Positions 10,266 through 41,200 are shown, counted from the first letter of the stretch. The stretch is 64,000 nt of DNA from Branchiostoma floridae (GCF_000003815.2 NC_049993.1:1729275-1793274), one strand, 5' to 3'. The notes: generated by a model not told the origin, from the letters alone. A program made the numbers and translations.

Positions 10266-11025
10266 GTACGAGTACTACGACATTTGGCACATACCGACTC
10301 AGAAAGGCATAAATTCGCAAGGTTAACAGACATACATGAATATGCATAGAGTGAACAGTGTGTAAAGCATATGTCGTTACTTTTAATGCCAAGATTTACT
10401 ATTTTGCAGACATGCAGGCAGTGCTGGTACAACTAAACTTGGTGACGTTTCCAAAAATCTGGTTGGCAACAATTTACAAAACATAGAGTAAGTTAAAAAA
10501 ATTTCGTGTTGCCATGGCACACACTCAAGGAGCTGGGGGTCTCTAGATCTGACTTGGCTGTCTACGCCCAGTGCAGAACAACTTGGCGAGAACTGTCCGA
10601 ACTGTCTGTACGTAGCCGCCACACATTAACTCATTATGCAAGCGAACGATTGATCAAATCAAACTTTATTTAATCAACTTCATAATTTGGTAATAGAATT
10701 CCTCTGATTATCCCTGACTATCTTGGTTGTATTTCTTCTATAGATGATAAAAAGATGATAAAATCCTAATTGATATCCGCCCTACAGCAGCGACTGTGGC
10801 TTAACAGTGCTATACGAGAATGACAGTACGTTTATATAACAAAATCAAAACATGTGTATATAGCAATATAGCACAGTATGCAGTATAAGACCGTGCGTTT
10901 GATACACTCCTCATCTGGCATTGATAGTGGACTATTAGCAACAGACAATATTTTGCTTTATTGACTATTGACAGATATTCTAATTTATCTTTAATCCGAG
11001 GTATATCCAAGAACCGTGGATTGAT

Positions 11026-11690
11026 GAAGTCCACAGCCGTGGATTTTATCGGTAGAATAATGATGAACTCCACAGCTGTGGACTTCATCAATATGTAGTG
11101 ATGAAATCCACGGGCATTCCGTCGCTAATACTGACATTGGGCTGTGGACTCCATCAATATGTAGTGATGAAATCCACGGGCATTCCGTCGCTAATACTGA
11201 CATTGGGCTGTGGACTTCATCAATATGTAGTGATGAAGTCCACGGGCGTTCCGTCGCTAATACTGATAATTGACTGTGGACTTCATCAATATGTAGTGAT
11301 GAAATCCACGTGCGTTCCGTCGCTAATACTGACATTGGGCTGTGGACTTCATCAATATGTAGTGATGAAATCCACGGGCGTTCCGTCGCTAATACTGACA
11401 ATTGACTGTGGACTTCATCAATATGTAGTGATGAAATCCACGTGTGTTCCGTCGCTAATACTGACATTGGGCTGTGGACTTCATCAATATGTAGTGATGA
11501 AATCCACGGGCGTTCCGTCGCTAATACTGACAATTGACTGTGGACTTCATCAATATGTAGTGATGAAATCCACGGGCGTTCCGTCGCTGATACTGACATT
11601 GGGCTGTGGACTTCATCAATATGTAGTGATGAAGTCCACGGGCGTTCCGTCGCTAATACTGACATTGGGCTGTGGACTTCATCAATATAT
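11026..11690. repeat. 66-bp minisatellite with a palindromic core, about 10 units
   Basis: Each unit contains GTGGACTTCATCA, a short spacer, and TGATGAAATCCAC, which pair as a hairpin. The rest is 'ggcgttccgtcgctaatac'. Units alternate between a 'cattgggctg' and an 'aattgactg' form in the middle of the array, giving a 132-bp dimeric higher order. Because 66 is a multiple of three, long open frames run on both strands. They are not treated as genes. Confidence 0.95.
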
Positions 11691-11699
11691 TTTCCTTAC

Positions 11700-13082
11700 T
11701 TAAGTTTTCTGAGATTGTTTAGTTGTATTTCTTTAAAGAGTCTTTTCTCTGTCTTGATTTTCTTCTTGTACAATTTCAGATTGCTGAAGTATGCGTTACG
11801 AACATCAAGTTTCCACAGGCACTTGGAAAACTGAGCGGCTAATTTTTTTTTTATTTTGTGTATAAGAGATGCACATGAATGGTTGAACTATGGTTTACTT
11901 TTCTTCTTTCTTTTCTTGTTATTGTTGTGGGTAATTTTGAGCAGACATTTATCAGCTATATGTGTGATTATATCAGAAAATATTTTTACTGCTTTGTCTA
12001 CGTCACAAAATGACTTAGTAGTAAAGTTTTGAAAGATTTTCGATATCGGAGGATCCTGCAATGCCTCTGTAAAATTGAGTTTGGAGTTATCATCCCAAAC
12101 ATAATTAGTTGGTAATGGGTTCATTGGGGCTTTAGCTTGTTCTACATAAGGTGAATAGTTAGTTGAGATAGAGTATTCAATTAAACAGTAGTCTGTTGGT
12201 TTAGTATTGTTTGTGAATGATTGAAAAACAAGCTACCTGCATGCCGAAAATTATGTCAATCCGTCGATCCTTTCTGCAGTTATTCTCATTGGAGTGTCTT
12301 TGCAAAAAAGCCCCTGTAGTTCCGAAATTAAATGTTAGGGGGCTGAAACCTGCCCCACTTTGTCATGACACTGCAAGCTATCTACCATCTGAATGTCAAG
12401 ACCCTATCACGTCCGTACAAGAGATACATAAACAAGGTAGAGAGTATGTTTCAGAATTCATAACAAACACCTGCGACACATTGATGTAAGATGTTTACTG
12501 ATTATGCAAAATATATATAACAGTGCTCATTATTAATGTCGGTATGTATGTACATCTTTGAAGCAGCAAGCAAATATAAACATGTAATACGTCACATTCA
12601 GAGAAACCATTTGACCAGCAGTCTTAGAGGCATCTCCATTTGATTTATTTCTTAAACTTGCATTCTCTCCTTCTTGGACTGTTACGTAGTCTTTGTCACC
12701 ACTCTTCATTATCACAATATACACATACATATCCATCAGCAAGCTTTGTAGTTAAGCCAGTAGCACATCTTGTTTCAAATTTTGCTCATTGAATTTTAAA
12801 CAACAAAACTTTTTAAAACCATTCTGTGACCACCACCAGCTTGAGCCAGAACATCATCCCGGTCTCCATAATTAGTATATTAATATCCAACTAGATATCT
12901 CCACACACTTAGACCCTTTTACAGCCTTATGACACAGAACTGGGTAGGCTGGTCACGTGGTTGTGCAAATGTGGAGAAGCGTTTTGAGATGGTTCCAATA
13001 GAAATGTTCGGAAACAAAACCAGAAATGTGGGAAAGAAGCGGATGACCCTCCGTCTGCGCTGTCGGTATGTGTGGTGGAGGC
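11700..13082. other. Downstream of beta-tubulin; repeat-rich, no gene recognised
   Basis: The stretch 12186-12490 belongs to a dispersed family that also occurs at 41340-41580 (shared 'tttctgcagttat', 'ttggagtgtctt' and 'taaatgttaggg' blocks), preceded by a block shared with 42138-42180. The rest shows no recognisable coding. The tubulin 3' UTR must lie in the upper part; a minus-strand AATAAA (tttatt on the + strand near 12645) is a possible poly(A) signal. Confidence 0.5.
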
Positions 13083-31834
<18,752 letters not shown>

Positions 31835-31925
31835 GTTTGTGGCTGTTGTGGATTATTACTGACGACGTAAAAAATTGGTCCTCTTGTCCTCCTGCGCTTT
31901 TGTCGAATGCACGTCTGTCTGCCGG

Positions 31926-31963
31926 CTTTTTATCGTGGTGCTATGCCTGTGTGGCGTCATTGG
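31926..31963 (-). promoter_or_regulatory. TUBB: Possible beta-tubulin core promoter
   Basis: On the minus strand a CCAAT box (31963-31959) lies about 25 bases upstream of GATAAAAAG (31934-31926), a TATA-like box. Initiation about 30 bases further on would leave a 5' leader of roughly 60-70 bases before ATG 31834. This is inferred from motif and spacing only. Confidence 0.45.
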
Positions 31964-31999
31964 CCTTGTGATCAGAAAGTAGGCCGTCCTGTTACTACA

Positions 32000-34045
32000 G
32001 AATAACTTTAGTTTATAAAAGATTGCCCAATTTTTCTTATAATGATATATCAGATAGTGTATATTCATCATATTTTGTAGATGTAAGGAATTCATCTGTT
32101 AAAATGGAACCGTTTTGCTCTTATTACTGCATGTAGGGAGGGCGATGTCTCGGAAGGATAAAAGCCTGACGTGGCAGTAATGCGGTCTAAGCACGGACGA
32201 ACCAATCAGCGACCAGGAAGATGACATCATTATTGATTGGATGATGTTAGGGTTAGCCGATATAGCGCCTACTGACACTGAGGCAACACTGAGGGGCATT
32301 TCAATAAACAGGGAACCGGGGTGCAGCGAACTAATAGTAATATGGTCAGATATAGCTAAAATGGCGGCCTTACGCTGAAAATGCTGCACAATCTAGACTA
32401 GAATCTAGGCATGAAATATTTAAGTTATAAAGTTCATGTGCACTGATACAACCCCAGGAATATGCGTAATCGATTTATTTGGAAAAAAAGTATGAATATA
32501 TTAAAACAAAGACACGGATAAATTAACCCTTCATAGATCTTGAGAGACTGCATTGACTTGACAGCCCCCGTTTGCAAACATGATTATTACATGGTTGATT
32601 TACTTTCTCTGACTCAATATTGCGATTTAGCCCCATCTATTGTAAGCTCCTCGCAATTCAGCCCCTGGCTGCAAAGAGTGAGTAGTCGGCCCACCCAATA
32701 ACAATATTGATTCTGAAATAGTTTTTCAACAAAAAAAGTTGTTTTTCACATTTAAGCCCAATATCACTGGTTTCTCACGGTTTCTCAACCTTAGTGATTT
32801 AGAAACGGGCTTGGCAGGTGTTGTTATTTTTTCAGTCAACGACGTAACTTAATTACTTTTCTTCATCTCATGCTGCTAGTAGACTGCTTGGATATATGGT
32901 GGTAAGAAAAGGTGGATTCCTTGCGAAGGCGTAACCCAGTGAAGATTGTGCCTCTGGTACACAGATATCTCGATATTCCCAGTGACACACACACTAACCG
33001 TGCCCGAGGGTATATCTACAAAATGTGTACTAACTTACTAAGGCTTAGGAAAAAACGGCAATTAATGTTGCTGTAATTTTTCAAAAAATTCATCACACCT
33101 TTGAGGGCGGGAACTAGAAATGTTTTGGTCGCACCTAGACTAGCAGAATTTTTCCCGCGAACTTCCCCATTCAAATGCACGCCTGTCTCCGCCCCAATTG
33201 TTCCCCTGTTTGCATAGTAAACAATACCCAAGCTTTCAAACCGGTCATTCCCACGATGATGCGTCTTCCTGATACAGCCCGCTCAGTCCTTCTTTGCTAC
33301 ATTTTCGCCTATTCTGCCACCAATATTTATAAGATACCGAAACTAAGGTCATGCAAGGAAATATAAGTTTCCGACATTCCCCGCGGCCTTCACCGCGCGG
33401 TCGCCGGGGACGCCCGGAACCCGTCGCCATTTGTAAACAAAATCTGCGCTACGCTAAACACACACGAAATTAACCGACAGAGTACGGATAGTTTGTCGAT
33501 GAAGTCGACTTTCTATATATATTTTGTTTTCAAAACATATCCATGGAAGCAACACTTCCATTGCAACATCTTTGCGCCCTTGATTGAGAAATGTACAGAT
33601 TAAATTACCGGCTTGACTCTGGCCCTGTCCTGTTCTATCAGTAATCAACGTCTCGGAAATATCAACCTTCGCTTTCCGATTCAATAACGTATTATTTCTA
33701 ATAATTCGTTAGACCCATGTATTTCTATAATGAACTACAGTTCGTGATTCAATACGGGCGGTAACAGACTATGCACAAGCCGCTGTTTGATGTGTCGGCT
33801 TGTGTTCGACATGCATGCCTTTTGCCAGTTCTGGCGTCCTTGATAGGAAAATTGAAATAAAAAAACCCCCACATCTCTGTAAATATAAATGCAACTTGTA
33901 ATAAATCACACAATGAAAATCAAAGCCTGGGGAAGAAAGGGGATTATTTGACGAGGGAGCTGGATTAGACCGGTCGGCCCTCCAGTTTGTTTACAAACCC
34001 ACGCCATGTATGAATCAAAATCATTGTGCTGAATGTATTCGGCTT
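32000..34045. other. Intergenic, no gene recognised
   Basis: Upstream of tubulin. No recognisable exon. A GC-rich patch at 33380-33425 is the only compositional feature noticed. Confidence 0.4.
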
Positions 34046-35005
34046 TTAACCCTATTCAGACCGGGGGGGGGGGGCTTTTGAGGCCCGCGCTAACTTCGAT
34101 GTCCTATAACGCCAGAACGGCATACGCTAAAGCCACCAAATTTGGTGAGTTTTCCTGAAATATTGTTGGCAACAATTTTACGAAGTTTGACAAATTTTCC
34201 ATTTTTTCTTGTTGCCAAGGCAACCGTTTGTTGACAGGCAGTTTTGCCAAAAATCAGTATTTTTGGTTCTAACAATGTATTTTTCACATTTATTTGCTAT
34301 ATTACTGCGATTTAATTACATAAATAAAATCTTATATTATTTAGCATATCTTTCAGAATTATATATGCATGAATTATGCTAATTTGATGACGTCATCAGT
34401 CCGAAATCCAAGATGGCGGACCGAATGGCCAGATCAAGAATAACACGCTAATTTTCCCTTAAAATTTGTAACTACCTCGTATTTTTTCATCAAAAACCAT
34501 CTAAATGAATGAATTTAGTCTATTTCCATTGCCCTTTGTGATTATTTGTTGCAAAAAAAGTATTTCAAAAAATTCAAGGTGGTGGATATAATATGGCGGA
34601 GCCCAACTCGTATCTTAGATGTGCATGGCGTCATTTTATGACGTCATATTGACGTCATTGATGTTGCTATTGGCAACGCAAAGCGTAACAAACATCATTA
34701 TTATGTTATCTGCACTTGTTGTTACATTTTTGTAGCATAACTTGAAGTTTTCTGAGAATACCCTTTTTTCATGGGTTTGGCCAATATGATCAAATTGATG
34801 ACGTCATAATTACGTCATCTTACGTCAACGTAACGTCAAACGTCACATATCTATTAGATATAACGTCAACATTATGTCCTAAAAATTTGATGGCCTTATG
34901 GTACGTCGTTCAAGAGTTATAGGACTTAGAAGTGGAGGGCCTCAAAAGCCCCCCCCCCCCCCCGGTCCAGGGATGACCAAAAAAGCCCGGTCTGAATAGG
35001 GTTAA
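34046..35005. mobile_element. TTAA-flanked MITE, copy 2
   Basis: Begins TTAACCCTATTCAGACCGGG and ends with the exact inverse, both with homopolymer G or C runs inside. It is 960 bp with TTAA on each side, and no transposase frame. TGACGTCA or near matches are frequent (34388, 34640-34655, 34800-34850), and CCAAGATGGCGGA occurs at about 34410. It matches copy 1 at 17246 and a fragment at 51240-51474. Confidence 0.85.
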
Positions 35006-36860
35006 TACGTGGTAAACTTCTGGAGTCCTTTTGCTTGAAATGGTACATTACAGAAAAGATTTGAATTTTATTAAAACACACAGAAGTAAATCAATTTAGT
35101 TAAATGTGAAGGAGGGGGGTTAAAGAGAGTGTTGTTGTTTGATAGCAGACCGGGTTCCTTTGTCTTGTATACAACCGACGCCATTTTCCCGTTTGTCTCC
35201 TTGTTCAAGTTTGTCACATTACTTTACCGGCATGCATGTATTTCTAATCACAAGAGGTACAGCCCAGACGTATGTTATTCAAGCATCTTTCAACGTTTCT
35301 AACTGTACAAATTCTCCCGGCCCGTGAAGCGGTCGATAATGTTTCAATTCCTCATGCCGACACAAAGTTTTCGTGAAATTTTGTGAGAGTCTCCTAACGA
35401 TCACAGGTTAATAGCCGGAAGATCGCATAATGCCCTACGACTGTACAAGCTGGACGGTGGTGCCCGTATACAAAAAACTTGAAAACTACAGCAGTTTCTG
35501 AATCTCGTTTCCGAGGATTGGATAAGAAATTTACTACAGAACTCGTTCAGTTAAAAATCGCGGGCAATTATCTGGCTTGAGGCGCTCAGCGAATACAATA
35601 GAAGTATTTCTCACTTATTTGCATCTTGTATATCTTGTCTGCTTTGATTGAGGCCGACACAGCTCATTATAAGTCCCAAACAAACCCTTGCAGCCATGTG
35701 CACTGTTTGAAATAAGCACAAGCTTCATATTTTGGCGTATATCTTTTGATCTTCGTGGGATTTTTCGGCGAAAACAACATGGGCCTGGAGAGCAAAACTT
35801 CGCCGCCATTTTGATGACGTCGTCTGTTCGCTCCAATCAGGCTCACGAGAAAAATGGAAGGGAAATGTGACGAAATGTGGCCCAAAATTTGGAAAATAAT
35901 CTTTAATTTCACAGACATCGGCGGAAAAGGATTGTAACTAAAAAATTATCGCTATGAACATTGACTACAACTTCAACAAATGTTTAGTGCGTAAATTAGA
36001 AAAATATCCCTTGAGGAAAATTTGCAAAGTTCAAAGTTCGGTCACCTATAGTAACCTTTCTTACGTTCGTCTGATTTGATAGGGTATTTTGAACGCAGTG
36101 TATAAGTGTCACTTTTGTACTTGTATGAATTTGAAAATTCAACATATCCTCTCTGTAAGTGAGTTTTGCTGTTTCTTGACATGACTACCATACATTCGTT
36201 ATTTTGAGAAATATTTAGCAATGTGTATCAGTGTGTAGACATGGACACAGGGCCGCGGTTGGCACCCCGCGGTGCCTTGGGCGGGGCAAATTACCCTGAC
36301 AACGCGGACAAAAGCATAGCAACCGGACCAACGTGATATCCTCATCAAGCCATCTATTTTCAGATCACGTACTGGAGACTGCAGCATTATCCCACTCATG
36401 CAATAACCCAGTCTCCATAAGATTTCTCATGGGTCGGCTCCGTACATAGAAGAATTTTTGCCGACATGAATAATTATGTTACCTTCACAGAAGGGAACAT
36501 ATTTTTTTTGCCGGGGCGCCGCAGGCGCCCGGCTTTGTCCCCGGTTTAATGGTTCGTCCTTGGATGGGTCTGCTATGGTCGCAAAATGTACCGTGCGTTT
36601 TTACGACAATTCTCAGCCCTTCTCAGCCCTTCAAATAAACGCAATGTACCGTGCGTTTTTACGACAATTCTCAGCCCTTCTTAGCCCTTCAAATAAACGT
36701 TGTAAGAATACTGTTTATCCATGACCTCTACTCGTACAGAAAACATTGCAGCGCTCATTAGCAAAGTCTAGGAAAGGAAAATGTTTCTTGATTTGCAGTA
36801 AAACACTGGTCATGTAACATTTGAGGAGTTGTCGTTAAATCGCACGGTTCATTTTGCGAT
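35006..36860. other. Intergenic, no gene recognised
   Basis: A ~52-bp direct duplication (gtaccgtgcgttttta... to ...cccttcaaataaac) lies at 36588-36698. Otherwise unremarkable; short frames are not supported. Confidence 0.4.
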
Positions 36861-36871
36861 AGCGTTGACGG

Positions 36872-37096
36872 GTCCGGGTATTTAGCGGAATAACCCGGAA
36901 TAACCCGGAATAACCCGGAATAACCTTAATAAAGGATGAAAGCTACCGAAATACAGTGTGCTTTGATAAGTTAAGATCGCAGAATGCAATATTTTGGCAT
37001 AAAATAATGTATATATGGCCATGGGAACAAGAAATATTACGGTTATTCCGGGTTATTCCGGGTCATTTCGGGTTATTCCGGTAAATACCCTCACGG
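36872..37096. mobile_element. Foldback MITE with 10-bp target duplication (Mutator-like)
   Basis: The ends GGGTATTTAGCGGAAT and ATTCCGGTAAATACCC are inverted, and inside each end the 10-mer ggaataaccc is repeated three to four times (left) or inverted (right). GCGTTGACGG flanks both sides (36862-36871 and 37097-37106). A duplication of 9-10 bp is typical of Mutator-like elements. No coding. Confidence 0.7.
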
Positions 37097-37106
37097 GCGT
37101 TGACGG

Positions 37107-37999
37107 TGCGGAGGAGGTGAGATTTTTATCGTACAGAAATTGGTACAGTTTGTAAAGTTATCTTTCTGGAATTCGGATGTATTAAAATATAACATTACAT
37201 TCTAAGGCGTAGTGTCATGTGAGTAAAATGAGCACGACATTTGACGAAAGATTTTGTGGAGGGTATACAGTCAAGTTTATTGTGCAACGATTGGAACAGT
37301 TTACGTGCGGGTGGGAGGGGGGCGTGCGTCTATATATGCAGCTGCAGGAGGTCCTGCAGGACATTTTCGATCGTAAGAGTAACGTACAATTTGAAAAGAT
37401 AGTGATCATGAATTCGGACACATTGAAACATATTTCCAAGGAACGGTATATAGTTTTTTTAGTAAAACCAGTGTGTGGGGATTGACGAGAATTTAGATAG
37501 TTTAATGGTGCACTGTGCTTGAGCCGATGCGAGGCATTATGCAGGGCATTTTTGATTGTAAAAATATCGTACAAGTTGAAAAGATGGATCGGATTCTAAT
37601 ACATTAAAACATACATTTCCAAAGAATAGTAGAAAACAACGGATTGTAGCTAACTGTTAAACAATCAGCAAAGCAGTTGGCAAGATGTCACACCTGAACT
37701 TTTGTAGATTTTTGCTTTTTGTTGGTACTAGTAAGATGTTATGTGATCAAGACAATATTTTCTTTCTGTTTCAGTGACGCCTTAGACTGTTCTCTGCTAT
37801 ATATACAAGTGACACAGTAATATACAGAAACTTACAGCTAGCAAAAGTCTGTACTCAATAAGATTTTACACAGTACACATTTATACTTCTTCTGCTGAAA
37901 TCTACGCATTACATTTTGCATCCAACCAAAGAGGTTTGAAAGAGAGTCCTTGATCCAACCAAATTAGACCTTGAGACCTATTAACAGATCATTGATCAC
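37107..37999. other. Intergenic, no gene recognised
   Basis: Two related blocks ('gagg...attatgcagggcatttt...gat' and 'ggtcctgcaggacattttcgatcgtaagag') at 37345 and 37530 suggest a local duplication. No gene is supported. Confidence 0.35.
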
Positions 38000-38310
38000 T
38001 GTGCATTTTGCACATACCAGACTCAATCGTGCCACTGAGCACTGCATTTTGCACACACCAGACCAATTGTGCCACTGAGCACTGTGCATTTTGCACACAC
38101 CAGACCTATCGTGCCATTGAGCACTGTGCATTTTGCACACACCAGACCTATCGTGCCATTGAGCACTGTGCATTTTGCACACACCAGACCAATCGTGCCA
38201 TTGAGCACTGTGCATTTTGCACACACCAGACCAATCGTGCCATTGAGCACTGTGCATTTTGCACACACCAGACTCAATCGTGCCACTGAGCACTGTGCAT
38301 TGTGCAAATA
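38000..38310. repeat. 42-bp minisatellite, about 7 units
   Basis: The unit contains 'gagcactgtgcattttgcac', then 'acaccagacc', then 'atcgtgccatt'. The array ends about 30 bp before the ATG at 38343. Since 42 is divisible by three, open frames arise on both strands; these are not counted as genes. Confidence 0.95.
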
Positions 38311-38342
38311 AAGTCAAGCAAAGAACACATATATTGTGAACA

Positions 38343-39629
38343 ATGTGTGAATCTATTTTATCGGGAAAATACCACCAAGGTGACATCATTTTCAGTGGAG
38401 ATAATAGAGGCAAACAATGCACTGCAAATGCTTTAATGGCAGTTGTTAACCACAGTACTTGCAGACAAGCAATTACCTGGACAAGTACAGACCTTGATGG
38501 TGTACTTTTTCAAGGAGATGCACTATACACCTACATAAAACCATCACTAAGATCTGGTGTGGAGTTCCTCTCCGTTGATGATATTCCAGACTATTTGCAA
38601 CTTTACAACAATACTGTACGTGTATCAATAAAAGAGTCTTACACTGGAGACATATTTGCCACAGAAGCAGTCTATCCTTATTACACCTTAAAGAAAGCCC
38701 TAGAAGCAGCATTTGCTGAATCCAACACTTGTCTTTTCATAACAGCACATGGAATAACTGGTTCAACAGTAGCATTGTTGCACGCTGATAACAAGTATTT
38801 TGTTTATGACTCACATGCCAGAAGTCCCATAACAGCATTGCCAGATAGCCATGGCACTTCTACTTTAAGCATGCACAGTTCAAACAGCAATCTAGTTTCA
38901 TTCTTGCAACAACTTAACTGGAACACAACATGCAATTTTGAGGTTGTCCCAGTACAAGCAGAAAATGTTTTCTTATCAGTTGAACCTACTGGTATACACA
39001 TTATCAATCTGACTAGCAATGTTTCTTCTATGATTGAGTCAGAAAACTGCTTTCAAGTTCAACAACAACACACATACACCTTGGTTAAACCAGAGTTTGT
39101 ATCTACGAAAGAGAACCTACAACAACCAAACACAGCATTTCCATTTGCACCACATTGTAACCAAAGTACTGGGAAAAACATTGTGCCATGCACCACAAGC
39201 AAACATCCAAGTGCTATGCCAGAGAACAGGAATGAAGGCCTCTTGAATCAATTAGTAATGTCACCAAATGCAGCATCAAATTTAAATGATAAAAAAGTGC
39301 AAGGTCTTGCAATCCAAAGCGCAATATGCAAGGACAAACAAGAAAAACAAACCTATCAACAGAAGACAGAGAGTCTTGCAGAACAAAGAACATCATACAA
39401 AGCAAAGAAAGCAAATGAGACCTGTGAGCAAAAAGCAGCACAGCAAAGAGCATCATATAAAGCAAAACGAGCAAATGAGACCCCTGAGGAAAAAGATGAA
39501 AGACTTGCAAAACGAAGAACATCATACAAAGCAAAACAAGCAAATGAGACCCGTGAGCAAAAAGATGAAAGACTTGCAAAACGAAGAGCTTCATACAAAG
39601 CATTCCAGCCAACTTCCCATAGATTTTAG
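38343..39629 (+). CDS. Transposon-type protein with cysteine-protease-like N-terminus
   Basis: The 428-residue frame is open throughout. Residues 1-165 resemble the herpesvirus-tegument-type (C76/OTU-like) cysteine protease fold that is often found in ORFs of large eukaryotic mobile elements. Gln12 (HQGD), Cys26 (KQCTANAL), FQGDALY, and Asp156/His158 (VYDSHARSP) sit where such enzymes have their oxyanion Gln, nucleophile and D-x-H pair. Residues 345-420 hold about three to four repeats of SYKAKxANETxEQKxERLAKRR, a charged helix-forming array like the linkers that precede the Rep/helicase part of Helitron-like proteins. No helicase follows, so this is probably a truncated N-terminal piece. A segment at 39663-39700 repeats 38916-38954 of the same frame. 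An A-rich codon bias differs from the tubulin gene. Confidence 0.55.
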   Translation: MCESILSGKYHQGDIIFSGDNRGKQCTANALMAVVNHSTCRQAITWTSTDLDGVLFQGDALYTYIKPSLRSGVEFLSVDDIPDYLQLYNNTVRVSIKESYTGDIFATEAVYPYYTLKKALEAAFAESNTCLFITAHGITGSTVALLHADNKYFVYDSHARSPITALPDSHGTSTLSMHSSNSNLVSFLQQLNWNTTCNFEVVPVQAENVFLSVEPTGIHIINLTSNVSSMIESENCFQVQQQHTYTLVKPEFVSTKENLQQPNTAFPFAPHCNQSTGKNIVPCTTSKHPSAMPENRNEGLLNQLVMSPNAASNLNDKKVQGLAIQSAICKDKQEKQTYQQKTESLAEQRTSYKAKKANETCEQKAAQQRASYKAKRANETPEEKDERLAKRRTSYKAKQANETREQKDERLAKRRASYKAFQPTSHRF

Positions 39630-39662
39630 ATATAAACTTCTAGTTTAATAATGATGCACATT

Positions 39663-39700
39663 TTACTGGAACACAACATGAAATTTTGAGGTAGTCCTTC
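39663..39700 (+). repeat. Duplicated fragment of the protease-like ORF
   Basis: 'ctggaacacaacatgaaatt' followed by 'ttgaggtagtcc' matches 38918-38954 with two changes. It suggests an internal deletion or tandem duplication in the parent element. Confidence 0.6.
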
Positions 39701-41200
39701 CAAATGCGCCCCGGCCAGCTTTTTTTAAAAGCTTTCTTGTTTGCTTTGTTTCTTCTTCTTCTCCGCACAAATAAGGTCAACGACCTGGACCAGACGGCTG
39801 TCACCATGGTAACCGGTAAAATAGCAGGCACCATGTGGTGTTCGGTTACATAATGTAGCAAATGTCAGATCTAGAGGGGCTCGGGTTTCACATTTAGAAA
39901 TGTGTTCAAATAAGAATGAACAAAACAGTTGTAGGTGTTAGACTACAACATGTGAAGGTAACATTCTGTATTTGCTTGCAAATATTACCTTTCTAGTTTT
40001 GCATTATGAGCTGGTCGATTAGACCCGAGTGACCTGGCCTGGTCAGCGAATCATTCGCCCAGTTTTGACCAGTTTCAATATCTGTCAGGCCCAGATAGCT
40101 AGACAAGTCTGTCAGAGACTAATGATATATAAACTGGAGTTCCTCCCGTCTCGATCTGTCCCCATATCAATAATGTAGCAAGTCGCGCTTTCGCTGGTGG
40201 CACGTGGAGCCAAAGATTGAGACGCAGGCTGCCAGTGCGTGTGTATGTGTCACTGTGCGTGTGCGCGGACATGCCTCGCATACTTTAATAGGAATACCAA
40301 AATCACCAGCCAGGCCGAAAAATGCAAGGACATCATGATTCATGCCTGGTTTTGAAGGACGACCGAGATGTGAACACTAAGTGGGCAAGTGGGAGTCGCC
40401 ATTTTCCATCCCAACGTATATGTGTGTCGGCACGTTTCTTTGTCTATTTGATATTCACGTCTAGTGCTGCGGGAAAAAAAATGAGTTTCAACTGTTCATT
40501 ATTAGTTCGTTTTGAGATCATTGCTCGAACTTCAAAACAAAATCTACCAAGCACACCTATTTAACCATATTCATGTACTGTCGTTTCGTCATGGAATACA
40601 GCAAAGCCCCAACTTTGAAGGACAGCTAATGTGCAATTTTACGTACAAACGCTAGGAGGCGTTTCTAGCATGGTATGATGGTGAATCGTGGCGGTGACTT
40701 TCAATTTCACTTTATTCATTTTACCAGGAAATGACTCAGGTCATGAACGCTTCACCGCAAACTTAAAACCACCACGAACATGTTTCTATTATAGTATGAG
40801 ACTGTTATAGTACGAACACTACACCGCGAACTTAAAACCACCGCGAAAACTTCATTTTCATACTCGCGAAATTAAATCCCTGCAAACTTAAAAACATTTA
40901 CAGTATCATGGTTCCTTGAGCTGTACTCTAAAATAGGACTTTGTTAACCATGTCATCAAGTACCATGTAGTACAGTATCAACTAGAGTTCGGCGACCTCA
41001 TACCTTTATGACTATTTAGAGCTTTTGGTAATTTCATGCAAATGACTTAACATTAACATGATTTATGCATGGTGTTGTTCATCATTGCACAACAAACAGT
41101 GCACATATCACCAGTAAAATTCCAAATAAAAACATTAATCATTAAGTTATTTTGCCATTTTTGCATAAATCATGCAAAAAAGTTCCTCATTTGCATATTT
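39701..41200. other. Intergenic, no gene recognised
   Basis: 40740-40880 contains a twice-repeated 'caccgcgaacttaaaaccac' block. The sequence 'ttcactttattcattttaccagg' near 40705 looks like the reverse of a LINE 3' tail. Confidence 0.4.

Noticed and set aside
11098-11703. Open frames of about 200 codons on both strands over the 66-bp array
   Set aside because: They exist because the repeat unit is a multiple of three and has no stop; no start context, splice signal or protein similarity is present.
37219-37485. 88-codon + strand frame with plausible-looking sequence
   Set aside because: No domain is recognised, the opposite strand is equally open, and part of it is locally duplicated in a different frame at 37.5 kb.
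38008-38422. Overlapping frames in several phases over the 42-bp array (HNAQCSV or HFAHTRP repeats)
   Set aside because: Same reason: in-phase minisatellite translation.
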